Assembly (NCBI GenBank): GCA_964017125.1
Contig: OZ024905.1
Coordinates: 39,072,979-39,136,978 of the forward strand
Origin: Flabesymbios commensalis
Lineage: Eukaryota > Annelida > Polychaeta > Terebellida > Flabelligeridae
Reading direction: 5' to 3'
DNA length: 64,000 nucleotides
This document shows positions 14,601 to 22,144 of this stretch, in pieces. The notes under the pieces are model-generated. The model saw nothing but the letters and a program-made list of their open reading frames with translations, was not told the origin of the DNA and did not search any database. The translations under genes and the position numbers were made by a program. Each line of letters starts with the position of its first letter. The stretch's first letter is position 1.

Positions 14601-17600
14601 TTATTTGCCCTAATAACATAGTTTCGGCCTTGTGCAATAACAGTTACTTTGCCCGTTCAGTGTTTACTATTTATCATTACCGACAATGACGTTTGAGGGC
14701 AAATACTCAGTATTTGCCCTCTTTCGTTGTTATTGCCCTCTTTCGTCTCGTATTACACTTTTACTAAACCAGCAATAATTTTATGGAGCCTCCATTTTAT
14801 TGCCCCACTCACTAAAGATTTAAAAAACGTAATAACTTTGTGATATGTTGTCAGATTTACTCGCTGTTAATTTTAATATGTTTTTCTCTGTGTAATTGTT
14901 CAGTCTTTTTATAATATTTGGGTAAATCTGAAAGGTCCGTAGCCATAGGCTAAGGTCAGGATGTATTCAAGACTGTCTATCATGTCTATAGCCTATAGGC
15001 CTACATCAGTATGTAGGTCTAATTTATTCAAGGTTTATGTTGTTATTTTATACGATGTAATCTTTCAATGAAAACACATTTTAGGCCTGTGCTTGTGTTT
15101 GTGTATCTAGTTTATGCTTAGTTGGCCATGTTAGTCGGTAGAACACAATGTCTAGGCCTACATCAGACAGTAGGCTATAGACTATAGGGGCCTATAATTA
15201 TAGATAGTAGGCTATAACAGTCCGTTATCACTGTAAAGCTGTAGACACGCCAGGTGTGCGTTAGCGTACATTCAGGCGTACACCCCCTCCCCGCTTACTG
15301 CCATGAGATATGCGGGTGCTAGTCACCTTAGTATAGGCCTTTATTATGGCTGATGTCAAACATATATTTTATAAATTCATAGGCCTACCTGTCATCGGTA
15401 GGCTACAGGTAGGGACCTACGTAGCCTAGCATATAGGCCTATTCTGAGATTTAGGCTTGGTCTTTTGATTATGTGAGGATGTGTAGGATAGCCCGAGAGG
15501 ATAGCCCGGTTCCTGAGGCCATAGAAATATACTTGTATGTTCTGTGCCTGAGGCCCTGCAAGCAGGTAAGAGCAAGTTGACCCGAACAAAGATCACGAGT
15601 GGGACTAACCAGCTAACGGTAGGATAAGTTGGGTCTATTCAGGTGACAAAACACAATTACAAGGTATATAATAAATACAACATTACCCTTGTGTTTTCAG
15701 TATTGGCCCTATTATTTTGTCTCGGTGGCCGTATTTTGCCTCGGCCTCCGGCCTCGACAAAATACTGGCCACCTCAACAAAATACTAGTGCAAATACTGA
15801 AACCACCGGGTAATATTGTCTATTTATCACCACACCAGCGTGCTTTCTCTAGTACATTAACACAATTTTACTGGTGCAGTAAAATCATATACTGTATCAA
15901 CGCCATCCTAAACCATGTTATTGTTACATTAACCCTTTAACCGCCAAATTATTTAATCTGATTTTTCACCCACGTGAAGTTGCGATCCACAACTTCAAGT
16001 GAGTAAAAATTATTCAGATTTGGCAAAATGGAGGTCAACTGTTTTCAAATATTGCTCATTGATGTCAAATTTTATCTTTGTCACATCTTTAAAAGGTGGT
16101 ACATAATGTGCTAATAAAAAATGAAAACCCGAATATATGCGACACCGGCGGTTAAAGGGTTAACAAGCATAGCATAATACACCGTGATGGTCGTTTTCTT
16201 AACCCTTAAAACGCCTAAAGTTACCAGTGATTATCTGCTGTTTATTGTGCGGTGCAGTCATTTTGGTGTTGGGTCACAAAATTGATCCTATAACTTTCAG
16301 CAATAAAGCGTAGAAGTTGTCCGGGAGTATTGTTAGAGTACACCAGTCCTCTCTGGGGAAGCTCTTGGCAAATTAAATATGATTTATACATGTAATGAAC
16401 ACAGTGTTCTCTTTTATACAGGACCGAGCTATGACAGGTAAGATGTTATAATATATTATTCAAGATACATTGCATGCACAATTGCGATATAAGAACATTA
16501 TATTGCTGTATGGAATATTGTATGATTGAAAGTTAGTCTATTTAACATGTAGTAGCTAATAAAAAATGTCCCCCTCTATAAACCAATTAACTTCGTTTCA
16601 GAATGTCATTGCATGTAAAATGTTATAATAGTGTGTACAATAATGCAATAGTGTGTTGAAAGTATCATGACAATTGGTTCAGAACTAACTAAGCAATCCG
16701 CGAAATTCATTCACCCTGGTTAACGAGTTTAATGTTAATTTGACTATAAAGTGTTATAGCATTCATTAATAATTTATATTCTAATAACATAACTAGATTT
16801 GTGTATAAATTACAAAATAAGCTGATGTAAAGAGAGCATTCAGACGAAAGCTGGATTGCGAGTATCATGTACGATTCTGATTACAGAATCAGTGAGCTAA
16901 ACGAAGGAGGTGTATGTTCGGTGTCTCAATCCGAAGGTAAGTGCCATAAATACATCCTTTTCAATAACAACACGCCACACAATGACCAAAAGCTGAACTA
17001 TTTAGTTGGGACTCCTGTTTACTCTCAAAATCGCGCAAAGAGTGTATATAGTCATTTACCCCTTTCAAGCCTACCTTTACCATTGTCGTCTTCATTCACT
17101 ACAAGTCGCGAATTGCTGTCACAATTCGAAGTTGTAGTGGATGAAGACGACTTGAAGTATTAAAACAGTTCCATGAGTTTTTTGGTCTTAAATGTAGGAA
17201 ATAAAATCATTCTTCAGAGATGCAAAATTATGCTTTGATGCATTGCGAGGGTTTAAAGGGTTGTGATAAATAGCGCTCACAAATATTAGTCCAGGAAAGT
17301 TAGCCAATAAATCACTGTAACCTGGAACAAATTCGTAACAAGCTGAAAATTTCGGAAAAGCTTGTTAGGAGTATGACAAGCAACATATCAAAAGTCCTAA
17401 GGTGTCCAGGGGTGGAAGGGTCCTAAATTTAGGTCAAAAGGTCACACAAAGGTCAAATGACTAAAAGTCACATAACTTTCTAACTGATTGTTGCAGGTCG
17501 ATCAAATTGGTATCTAGGTATACATTTTCGCACCCAAGGAAATCACTCATGCTACTGAAAAATGCGATAAAGCTATTCTAAACATTACAAATTGTAATTA

Positions 17601-20600
17601 GACAAAGAAAATGAAAAAACAATGGCGACCGCAGTCTTCTTTTACCTACCTTGCATTTCATTGGTATGTCATTTAATATGTGTACCCATAAAATACTTTG
17701 TTGTAGATGATAATTATTAACAATAGATCTAGTTAGCTGTATTTTATGTCACCACATTTCCGGCACATCACTTGATAAGTCAACATGCATAGTTGGAGAG
17801 AGAGGTCTGAAATCACTCATAAATGCAAGCTTGCAAGGAGATGATGGGCAACATTCTTGAAGAGATACAGAAGGGTGGAAGTTGTACATTAAAGTTACAT
17901 AAAGTATGGAGAAAATATTATACGGAACAGAACCGCATTGATCTGCGGAAAAGAATGGCCTCTCATTCAATTCCAGTAGAGCACTTTCCACCAGCCAAGT
18001 TACGTTCAACAGAAAAAAACTTTTCTGGTCACACGTGATTGTTTTTAGGCCTACTGCGCAAGCAGCCACGAGACCAGAAAAGGCAAAAATACAGAAAAGC
18101 GCACAAACATAAAAATTTTGCCTTATTTAAGGAGACTAGAAAAGAAGATTTTTCAAACAGATGATGAATGGGCACAGTCATCAAGTTGATGGTCGTATTA
18201 ATACTTGTGTTGATCTAGTTGCTCCGGAAGAAAAATATCATCGCTCTTGCATGCAGGTCTTTTACATGGGGCGTGCTAACCCTGTCATTCCAACAGAAAG
18301 TACAACCACAGGTGGCAGAAAACATTGTATTTTTAGGTGGGTCTCATAGTATGAAGTCAGCTAAGGGTTTCATAGGTTGCATTATGGCTGGAAGTGGTTT
18401 GGAAGAGATGTTTGAAACAGTTTATGCTCCAGGAACCGTCCCACACATGATTTCATGCATATACTCGTGCATTTCGTGGACACCTGCCTGCTGTCTGCGC
18501 TCTTCATTCAATCCTGCTGCAACATGACGACATCAAGTTAGATGATCACCAAGATGAACTGACTGATTTACTAGTTGGTGCAGAGAAGCCACCAGAGTCT
18601 GATTCATCTATTTTTCAGTCAATTTTAAACATCATTTCAACTATTATGACGGAAAATGTTAGTGATTCATTTGCGCATCACACCCATTCTGCGACTCTTC
18701 ATTTTTGCTAAAAGAACTAGACACTTTGCTTTACATTTTATCCTATATGGAACAGTTCATTCCTATATTTTATGCAACAGGCCATTTTCCTTATGCTAAA
18801 TGCACAAGGCTCTATATTCAACAGATGGCTACTCTAAAAGATGCTATTCCAAAGAAAGAATATGTTTTGTACACTTAAGCTGGCTTTTTACAGTGAGAAG
18901 AATTTCTTTTCTAGTGGCAATTTCAGTGATTGTTCAATGAACATGATTTTCTGTAAGAGTGAGAGGTCAGGATATAAATATTGATCCCCATCATCTTTGG
19001 CATAGACTGTCACTTCTCATATAGACCAACAGAGACAGAGAGTTATATTCTGCATTCGAATTAGCACATGAGCCAACTTTTCTTTTAAAGCAAGGGCTTA
19101 TGAGAAAAACACAAAAAGCTGTAATGGGTGCCATTCTAAAAGAAAACAATAATAACATTAGTGATTGGCCTGAGAACGCTTTATTTGTAGTTGATGGTGA
19201 TACTTGTTGCATAAACTGAAATGGCCAGCCCATGCTACCTACAGAGAAGTGTGCACTGAATACGTAAACTATCTCAGTAGAAATATTGGTAAAAAATATA
19301 TTGTGGGGTTTGATGGTTATGACAATGTGGCAGACAGTACAATATCTCATGAGCAAATGATCAGAGCTGCTAAAAAACATCTTCTGAAATTCAGTTTGCG
19401 TTGGAAATGAAAACTGTGTCTAGCCATGAACCCTTCTTGTCTACCATCTAAACAAGAGTAGACCGATCTGTAACTAAAGACCTTTCTATCTGTTAGCGAA
19501 GTAGGAATAATACAGTCTTAGTCTGACGCAGATGCTCTGATTGTCTCTACGGCTATTAGTGAAGCAGCCTAATCAGATGGTTCTGTGCTTGCTGTGGGTA
19601 ATGATACACATTCACAAGATACTACTAAAACGATACATTTACCAAGTGCTGTTTTAATGTTGGACCAACGTCCGCGACGCTGGTCCAACATTGGACCAAC
19701 ATTGGACAAATGTACTATGTTTGAGAGAAAGTCCACCTGCCCAGCTAACACAACACATTGTATACCATTTATACAACGTCGTCCAGCATTGTATTAAGTC
19801 ATACAAATGTTTTGTGTTCACTGGGTGTCAATATATAAGCTTGGGGTCAACCAGTTTCGACATCCCCGCAGTAATACAGTCAGTTTGTTTGCAACCCAGC
19901 GACCAAGTAGGGGCCAGGGCTAATGGCTTTGAATTCTTAACTCATAGATGTCGCTCAAGTATATATGAAGTTGCTGTGATTTGAGAACTTGCTCTTAATG
20001 AGGCTTTGTGTATGAAACGCATATTTAGCATTATTATGGAATAGGGCCTGGGCCTACCCACGGGCACTATTGCATTCTGGGGGACCCTTGTCCCGCGAAT
20101 TTTGACAGTTGACCATACCTTTAACTGACAATCCTGCAGCACCAGAAAGACTGTTAAAATTGGCTTTTTGTGAATGCAAAAGTAGATGCAAAAATAAATG
20201 TAGTTTTAGGAAAGTAGGAATATATTGTAGTGTTATGTGTAGTGGATGTAATGGGCAAACGTGTACTGACATTACGGCAGATATATATAGTGTAGAAGAC
20301 TAGTAGAAACGGTTTCTTCGTATATTTTTTAGATAGCAGTATATACAGTTTAGTTATTGGTTTAGATAGTATTGCTGTGTACCATACCCCATGCTATGTA
20401 GGCCCTACTTGAATGGTACAAAAAACATGAAATGATAGTAAATGTAAATTGTCTGGTTTAAGTAAAACGTGACAGTCAAGCGATTACTGTTTTTTTCAAG
20501 TGTGGGTTTTTTTTTATTCAAAAAACTCCATTTTTGGGTTATCGAATTGTTGGATATTGTTTTAAGGCTTTTCAATGAATTCCTTAGGGTCGAAAATGTA

Positions 20601-22144
20601 TACCTAGATACCAATTTGATCCACAATTAGTTTCAAAGTTATGTGACTTTTAGTCATTTGACCTTCGTGTGACCTTTTGACTAAATTTCGGACCCTTCCA
20701 CCCCCTGGACACCTTATGACTTTTTATATATTGTTCGCTATATATTCAGCTATATACTCTGAAAATTTCAGCTTGTTATGAATTGGTTCCAGGTATTAGG
20801 CTAACTTTCCTGGACTATATAATAGTCACAAATCACAAATCAATCTTAATTAAAAATATTAGTTTGGTTTATATTTTGGCTCCATATTCCACGTATTTTC
20901 ATTAAATGTAGACGTTTGCGATATCAGTTTTCAAGCTTCAAGGGATCCCAGTGACATAGTATTACATTTTGATAACTATGGATCTGTAATAATATAGTTA
21001 CCTGCTTATATTCGTTGACCTTTGCGCTGTAAATATCGTACATTATACGTCTTTAGCAAGTTTTAAATCAAATCGAATGAAAATGATAAAATAGTTTATG
21101 TAGATGCTTAATTGAGAAAATATTTTATAAAGGAGAAATATATATTTTTCATCAGCTCTAAAATAATGAAAAAATAGACACGTCCATTTGTATCAACTCT
21201 AGTATTCTACCCCCGACAACTCGAAGCGAGATTCAGTCTATCACATGACGAGATCAGCCTATCGCCGCCGTGATTCAGTTATTACATTATTTAAATTAAG
21301 TTGTTTAAATTAGGGGGTAGAATACCAGACTTGCCCCCCCCCCCCCCCGTTCTGATCAGTGTCCCTGTGATTATTCCAGACTATATGAAGCTTAGGACTG
21401 TACTGACTGAAGAACATCCTTATCTGCCTCTGGCTACCATCAATTCACCAGGTATATTATTCATTATTATGTGATGTCCTTACACTAATTATATGTACCA
21501 CACATGGGAGACTCCACACTAAAACGTGTATTTGTAATAATTTGTTGAATGTGGTAGTCTGTAAAATAAATTCAACTTAATTACTGCTGCATGATGGCTA
21601 TGCTTAACCCTTTAACCGCCGGTGCCGCATATATTTGGGTTTTTATTTTTTATTAGCACATTAAGTACCACCTTTTGAACTCGTTAAAGATCAAATGTGA
21701 CATCGATTAGCAATATTTGAAAACAGTTGACCTCCATTTTATCAAATCTGAATAATTTTCACTCACTTGAAGTTGTGGATCGCGTCAGCGAGACACAACT
21801 TCAAGTGGGTGAAAATTCAAATTGAATAATGTGGCGGTTAAAGGGTTAAACAGCAACCCTACTAAAATATCAAATAATGTGACAAGTGTATGGCATGGCA
21901 AACATGTAGCGACTAGTGTCAGTGATATTGTTATCCGTATACGGTGTGCCTATGATACACACGAGACTCTTCAACATACAATGTAGTCAGCAAATGATTC
22001 ATGTGAATGGTGGTTTATATATTACATCTTGTTGCAGTTGCACCTGCTACGACAACAGAAGATAATAACGGAGAAATTGAACAAGGATACATTTCTTTGT
22101 CTGAGGATTGTTTTTATTTCTATGAAGACTCTGAAGTAGATTGA
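2326..22144 (+). CDS. gene 1: Ig3-FN3-type transmembrane receptor with tyrosine-motif tail (gene-level entry)
   Basis: Spliced gene reconstructed from thirteen exons: 2326-2643, 4122-4424, 6173-6451, 7251-7544, 9326-9625, 10474-10572, 11462-11590, 13026-13097, 14338-14445, 16422-16437, 16887-16936, 21380-21451 and 22038-22144. All introns are GT-AG and every junction keeps frame, giving about 715 residues before the TGA. The order is Ig V-like, Ig, Ig, FN3, FN3-like, one TM helix, then a cytoplasmic tail with YEDM, YMKL/YLPL, YEDM, YDRI, YMKL/YLPL and YISL motifs. It is predicted to be a cell-surface adhesion or recognition receptor; no named orthologue is recognised. The signal-peptide exon is not found between 1 and 2325 and may lie upstream of the window. 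The introns are packed with MITEs, and one holds a 3.5 kb DNA transposon. Domain assignments come from motifs; tail signalling is inferred. Confidence 0.82.
2814..3042. mobile_element. TTAA-type hairpin MITE, family C copy (diverged)
   Basis: It shares with the copies at 5931, 9637, 46125 and 52609 a block around AAATGTCTTA and the AGACGTCAGATTCTGACGTCT palindrome. The terminal TTAACCC/GGGTTAA has eroded. It lies in the intron just after the first Ig exon. Confidence 0.6.
3473..3554. repeat. perfect 27-bp-arm palindrome
   Basis: Arms 3479-3505 and 3522-3548 are exact reverse complements (CGCCTCGGAGCTAAAGGATC and on), with a short centre that itself pairs CACTC with GAGTG. Pairing extends outward with one mismatch. 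A decayed copy lies at 60651-60719. It is a short mobile hairpin or foldback of unknown family. Confidence 0.75.
3735..4150. repeat. local tandem duplication including a decoy exon start
   Basis: The block around ATGTATGTTGGATAGCACC and the sequence before it occurs at about 3870-3990 and again at 4010-4100. The intron/exon junction of the second Ig exon (GGAGTCCAG, then the GCAGACAGCACCCTTTACCG stretch) is repeated upstream at about 3785-3852, where the frame closes quickly. The segment also carries TGTTTTAATG...CAACATTAGTTGAATG hairpin motifs. Confidence 0.6.
4122..4424 (+). CDS. gene 1 exon, second Ig domain
   Basis: Acceptor GGAGTCCAG, donor GTGAGT, phase 1-1, 303 bases. Ig core: VSLLC (first Cys), LMW (core Trp), QQLFNC (second Cys), ending IKLAVE. 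Several N-x-S/T sites (NHT, NRS, NCT) fit an extracellular domain. An extra Cys pair (CRQHP and RHCQ) near the ends could form a second disulfide. Confidence 0.8.
4931..5250 (+). mobile_element. dimeric tRNA-derived SINE, full copy 1
   Basis: Flanked by the 11-base direct repeat ACTTACACAGC (4920-4930 and 5251-5261). The first tRNA-like unit has TAGTGGTTAGC (A box-like) and GGTTCGGTTCC (B box). A linker with AAGAAACA follows, then a second unit with TGACCGAGAGG and TTCGAATCC-like motifs, and an ATTCATTTCAT tail. It is close to the copies at 31458 and 32524. Confidence 0.88.
5931..6130. mobile_element. TTAA-flanked hairpin MITE, family C
   Basis: It carries the AGACGTCAGATTCTGACGTCT palindrome, a GTGCGGGGACCG flank and an AGGGTTAA right end. 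It ends about 40 bases before the third Ig exon of gene 1. Confidence 0.65.
6173..6451 (+). CDS. gene 1 exon, third Ig domain (I-set/C2-like)
   Basis: Acceptor TGTATTACAG, donor GTATGG, phase 1-1, 279 bases. Core: TELHC (first Cys), FHWYHDN (core Trp), then SGDYGCSGSNAVGEG, a textbook D-x-G-x-Y-x-C strand F of I-set or C2 domains. Membrane-proximal Ig domain before the FN3 exons. Confidence 0.85.
6958..7185. repeat. minisatellite, roughly 35-45 bp unit
   Basis: About six imperfect units built on CACGGGATCAATTGCC and CTTACATTTTGGAGTT lie end to end in the intron between the third Ig exon and the first FN3 exon. Confidence 0.7.
7251..7544 (+). CDS. gene 1 exon, fibronectin type III domain
   Basis: Acceptor AACTTCTAG, donor GTAGGT, phase 1-1, 294 bases. 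It begins DKPSAS, carries the FN3 strand-B tryptophan (AILKWKSGWDGG) and the strand-F/G signature YTFKIMAQNNIGMS, and ends at ITK. Several cysteines (ITCKS, ADC, TDC, AGCE, PSC) are unusual for FN3 and could form disulfides. Confidence 0.82.
7745..9002. repeat. large foldback element with pyrimidine/purine core
   Basis: The outer arms pair ATATCTC-TAAAACGACTTA-STATA on the left (from about 7745) with TAAGTCGTTTTAACGAGATAT on the right (to 9002); AAGTCGTT motifs recur at 8690-9000. The core switches from almost pure pyrimidine (CTCCTCCTT, 7837-8290) to almost pure purine (GGAGGAGAA, 8302-8637), so the halves are imperfect reverse complements. Long Glu/Arg/Pro/Ser-only ORFs there are translations of the microsatellite, not genes. 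Confidence 0.7.
9110..9286. mobile_element. short MITE with TACGGTGGCTG ends and nested hairpins
   Basis: Inverted ends TACGGTGGCTG (9110-9120) and CAGCCACCGTA (9276-9286). The interior alternates ATTTCGTGGGC and its complement in ~20-base steps (about 9163-9236). It sits 40 bases upstream of the next exon. Confidence 0.75.
9326..9625 (+). CDS. gene 1 exon, second FN3-like domain
   Basis: Acceptor TTTGTTACAG, donor GTAATG, phase 1-1, 300 bases. The frame begins ELPGLLLLD and has alternating strands (GYIEVRPRF, THLIITACQ, FNLTVQAYANN) compatible with a beta-sandwich. The FN3 tryptophan is absent, so assignment to FN3 rests on position and strand F (LTVQAYANN). Placed just before the membrane. 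Confidence 0.72.
9637..9882. mobile_element. TTAA-type hairpin MITE, family C
   Basis: The left end is TTAACCCTTACGACGC. It carries the CGTCAGAATCTGAC / GACGTCAGATTCTGACG hairpin flanked by GTGCGGGGAT and its complement. The right end has decayed. It starts 11 bases after the preceding exon. Confidence 0.68.
10474..10572 (+). CDS. gene 1 exon, transmembrane segment
   Basis: Acceptor CTGTTTCAG, donor GTAAGT, phase 1-1, 99 bases. It encodes a helix of about 22 hydrophobic residues (FGLIVTAVLGVLLVIIVIIM) followed by CQLRKHLK, a basic stop-transfer. This sets the upstream exons outside the cell and the following ones inside. Confidence 0.88.
10603..11009. mobile_element. TTAA-flanked hairpin MITE, family B (long form)
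   Basis: Ends TTAACCCTCTGCCC and CTTAAAGGGTTAA. The inner arm carries CACTTGAA...TTGAAGTTGGTG, and ACTATAGTCGT and its complement occur near the right side. At 407 bases it is the longest of the TTAA group. It begins 30 bases after the TM exon. Confidence 0.68.
11462..11590 (+). CDS. gene 1 exon, cytoplasmic tail, YEDM motif copy 1
   Basis: Acceptor CATCATCTCAG, donor GTAGGC, phase 1-1, 129 bases. Encodes CWKNKSSEV, then GSYEDMTQHGGF and a PRGDPQVPQ end. YEDM fits the Y-x-x-M form known as a PI3-kinase SH2 site when phosphorylated; use as such is inferred. It is a paralogue of the exon at 14338. Confidence 0.8.
11625..11760. mobile_element. TTAA-type MITE, family B fragment
   Basis: Shares with 10603, 42695, 54337 and 58459 the run from AACATCAAGATCCGCAAATG through GAGTAATTTTCACCCACT and the CACAACTTCAAGTGG arm. 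The terminal TTAA ends are not preserved. Confidence 0.55.
12395..12660. repeat. hairpin-rich intron segment
   Basis: TATCGCACTC/GAGTGCGAT words occur three times, and AATAAGGTGT pairs with ACACCTTATT around a 14-base loop at about 12581-12614. It may be a small MITE; the limits are uncertain. Confidence 0.35.
13026..13097 (+). CDS. gene 1 exon, YMKL-x9-YLPL (ITAM-like) copy 1
   Basis: Acceptor AAATTTCAG, donor GTATAT, phase 1-1, 72 bases. Encodes DYMKL, nine residues, then YLPLATINSP. Two YxxL motifs nine residues apart resemble an ITAM (usual spacing 6-8, up to about 12 in extended forms). It is near-identical to the exon at 21380. Confidence 0.82.
13640..13825 (-). repeat. dispersed repeat, inverted partner of 21040-21185
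   Basis: AGCATCTACACAAACTATTT and the ATTTGAAACTTGCTTG stretch match the reverse complement of 21040-21120. The flanking TAGACG and TCAGC words also match. Non-coding family of unknown type. Confidence 0.6.
13865..14590. repeat. tandem duplicated segment, unit 2
   Basis: Second copy of 11035-11890 in the same orientation, with GTTGCTAATTTATCCAG, ACAATGCGCTCACT, GTGACAACGGTAACCATAGG and GCAAAGTATTTTGCATCG, the YEDM exon at 14338, and ATATGTAAGTATTGTGGAAT after it. It is clearly more diverged from unit 1 than the two YMKL exons are from each other. Confidence 0.75.
14338..14445 (+). CDS. gene 1 exon, cytoplasmic tail, YEDM motif copy 2
   Basis: Acceptor CATCATCTTAG, donor GTAAGC, phase 1-1, 108 bases. 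Encodes ENTTSEVKESGSYHAYEDMS, then QHGSYRQRVLTREDSQ. It aligns with the exon at 11462 across SEV, GSY, YEDM-S/T-QHG and the basic end, so it is a paralogous cassette. Confidence 0.82.
14580..14770. repeat. TTTGCCCT-rich repeat
   Basis: TATTTGCCCTCTTTCG-type words recur five times in direct and inverted order, with CAATAACAG/CTGTTATT at the left. Probably a small MITE; the limits are not clear. Confidence 0.4.
14935..15440. repeat. cluster of TAGGCCTA / TAGGCTA words
   Basis: Four exact TAGGCCTA octamers and several TAGGCTA and CCTATAG variants crowd into 500 bases of the intron after the second YEDM exon. No longer unit is visible. No gene is recognised from 14446 to 16421. Confidence 0.5.
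15678..15821. mobile_element. MITE with ACAATATTACCC-type inverted ends
   Basis: The left end (ACATTACCC, then GTTTTCAGTATT) and the right end (AATACTGAAAC, then GGGTAATATTGT) are imperfect inverted repeats of about 30 bases. The centre has the CCTCGGCCTCCGGCCTCG stem and paired CAAAATACT words. Confidence 0.65.
15929..16163 (-). mobile_element. TTAA-flanked hairpin MITE, family A copy 1
   Basis: Ends TTAACCCTTTAACCGCC and GGCGGTTAAAGGGTTAA. Inside, ACGTGAAGTTGCG faces CACAACTTCAAGTGAG. Opposite orientation to the 246-base copies at 21604, 51208 and 54072. Confidence 0.85.
16422..16437 (+). CDS. gene 1 microexon (YDRI motif)
   Basis: Sixteen bases between TTTTATACAG and GTAAGA; phase 1 in, phase 2 out. 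Joined to the next exon (phase 2 in) it reads GPSYDRISEL, giving a YxxI motif. The complementary phases of two independent splice sites support it despite its size. Confidence 0.6.
16545..16745 (-). repeat. dispersed repeat family G, reverse copy
   Basis: Its reverse complement matches 44810-45055 for over 200 bases: AACCAGGGTGAATGAATTTC, CTGAACCAATT-TCATGA, GGTTTATAGAGGGGG and ACTACATGTTAAATAGACTA. No coding capacity; family unknown. Confidence 0.7.
16887..16936 (+). CDS. gene 1 exon, short tail segment
   Basis: Acceptor TGATTACAG, donor GTAAGT, phase 2-1, 50 bases. Encodes ISELNEGGVCSVSQSE after the split Arg codon. An upstream extension (YDSDYR) is also open, so an alternative acceptor cannot be excluded. 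Confidence 0.6.
16955..17010. repeat. intronic repeat shared with gene 2 intron 1
   Basis: CTTTTCAATAACAACACGCC and the following CACA-TGACCAA-GCTGAACTA match both units at 46824-46957. A short dispersed repeat present in both Ig genes. Confidence 0.6.
17055..17264. mobile_element. TTAA-type hairpin MITE, family D copy 2
   Basis: Same CACTACAAGTCGCGAATTGC / GTTGTAGTGGATGAAGACGA hairpin and AAACAGTTCCATGA block as 1939-2188. The terminal TTAAs have decayed. It lies 20 bases left of the large transposon. Confidence 0.65.
17285..20825 (+). mobile_element. decayed DNA transposon, long terminal inverted repeats, unknown superfamily
   Basis: About 240-base inverted ends start ATTAGTCCAGGAAAGTTAGC and end GGCTAACTTTCCTGGACTA. 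The 8-base repeat TCACAAAT flanks it (17277-17284, 20826-20833). Pieces of one broken long protein lie on the + strand from about 18160 to 20303. Recognisable parts are GGSHSMKSAKGFIG followed by MAGSGLEEMFETVYAPGTVPHM, LLHKLKWPAHATYREVCTEY then KYIVGFDGYD, and a C-terminal cysteine cluster (CECKSRCKNKC then CSVMCSGCNGQTC). These resemble uncharacterised multi-copy invertebrate proteins with a CXC-type C-terminus. The frame is interrupted many times, so this copy is not functional. The 8-base duplication is typical of hAT-like and some other groups, but no catalytic motif is identified. Confidence 0.72.
19650..19725. repeat. AATGTTGGACCAACGT hairpin (nested)
   Basis: Belongs to the family of CAACATTGG/CCAATGTTG hairpins seen at 3870-4080, 51606, 52966, 54505 and 59655; here inside the transposon at 17285-20825. 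Confidence 0.5.
21040..21185 (+). repeat. dispersed repeat, inverted partner of 13640-13825
   Basis: CAAGTTTTAAATCAAATCG and AAATAGTTTATGTAGATGCT match the reverse complement of the earlier copy. The pair brackets exons 14338-16936. Confidence 0.6.
21202..21325. mobile_element. MITE with GTATTCTACCCCC ends, copy 1
   Basis: Inverted ends GTATTCTACCCCC (21202-21214) and GGGGGTAGAATAC (21313-21325). The interior TCACATGACGAGATC and CGTGATTCAGTTATT recur in a second copy at 59145-59226. It is followed by a C homopolymer. Confidence 0.78.
21380..21451 (+). CDS. gene 1 exon, YMKL-x9-YLPL (ITAM-like) copy 2
   Basis: Acceptor TTATTCCAG, donor GTATAT, phase 1-1, 72 bases. It differs from 13026-13097 at two positions only (one silent, one Gly to Arg after YMKL). 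Flanking bases are similar too (GTATATTAT after it). It gives the tail its second spaced YxxL pair. Confidence 0.84.
21604..21849 (+). mobile_element. TTAA-flanked hairpin MITE, family A copy 2
   Basis: TTAACCCTTTAACCGCC and GGCGGTTAAAGGGTTAA ends around the stem CACTTGAAGTTGTGG / CACAACTTCAAGTGGG. 246 bases, intact ends. Confidence 0.88.
22038..22144 (+). CDS. gene 1 last coding exon
   Basis: Acceptor CTTGTTGCAG, phase 1, reads VAPATTTEDNNGEIEQGYIS then LSEDCFYFYEDSEVD and TGA. Contains YISL (YxxL) and a strongly acidic C-terminus with clustered tyrosines (YFYEDS). Confidence 0.82.
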
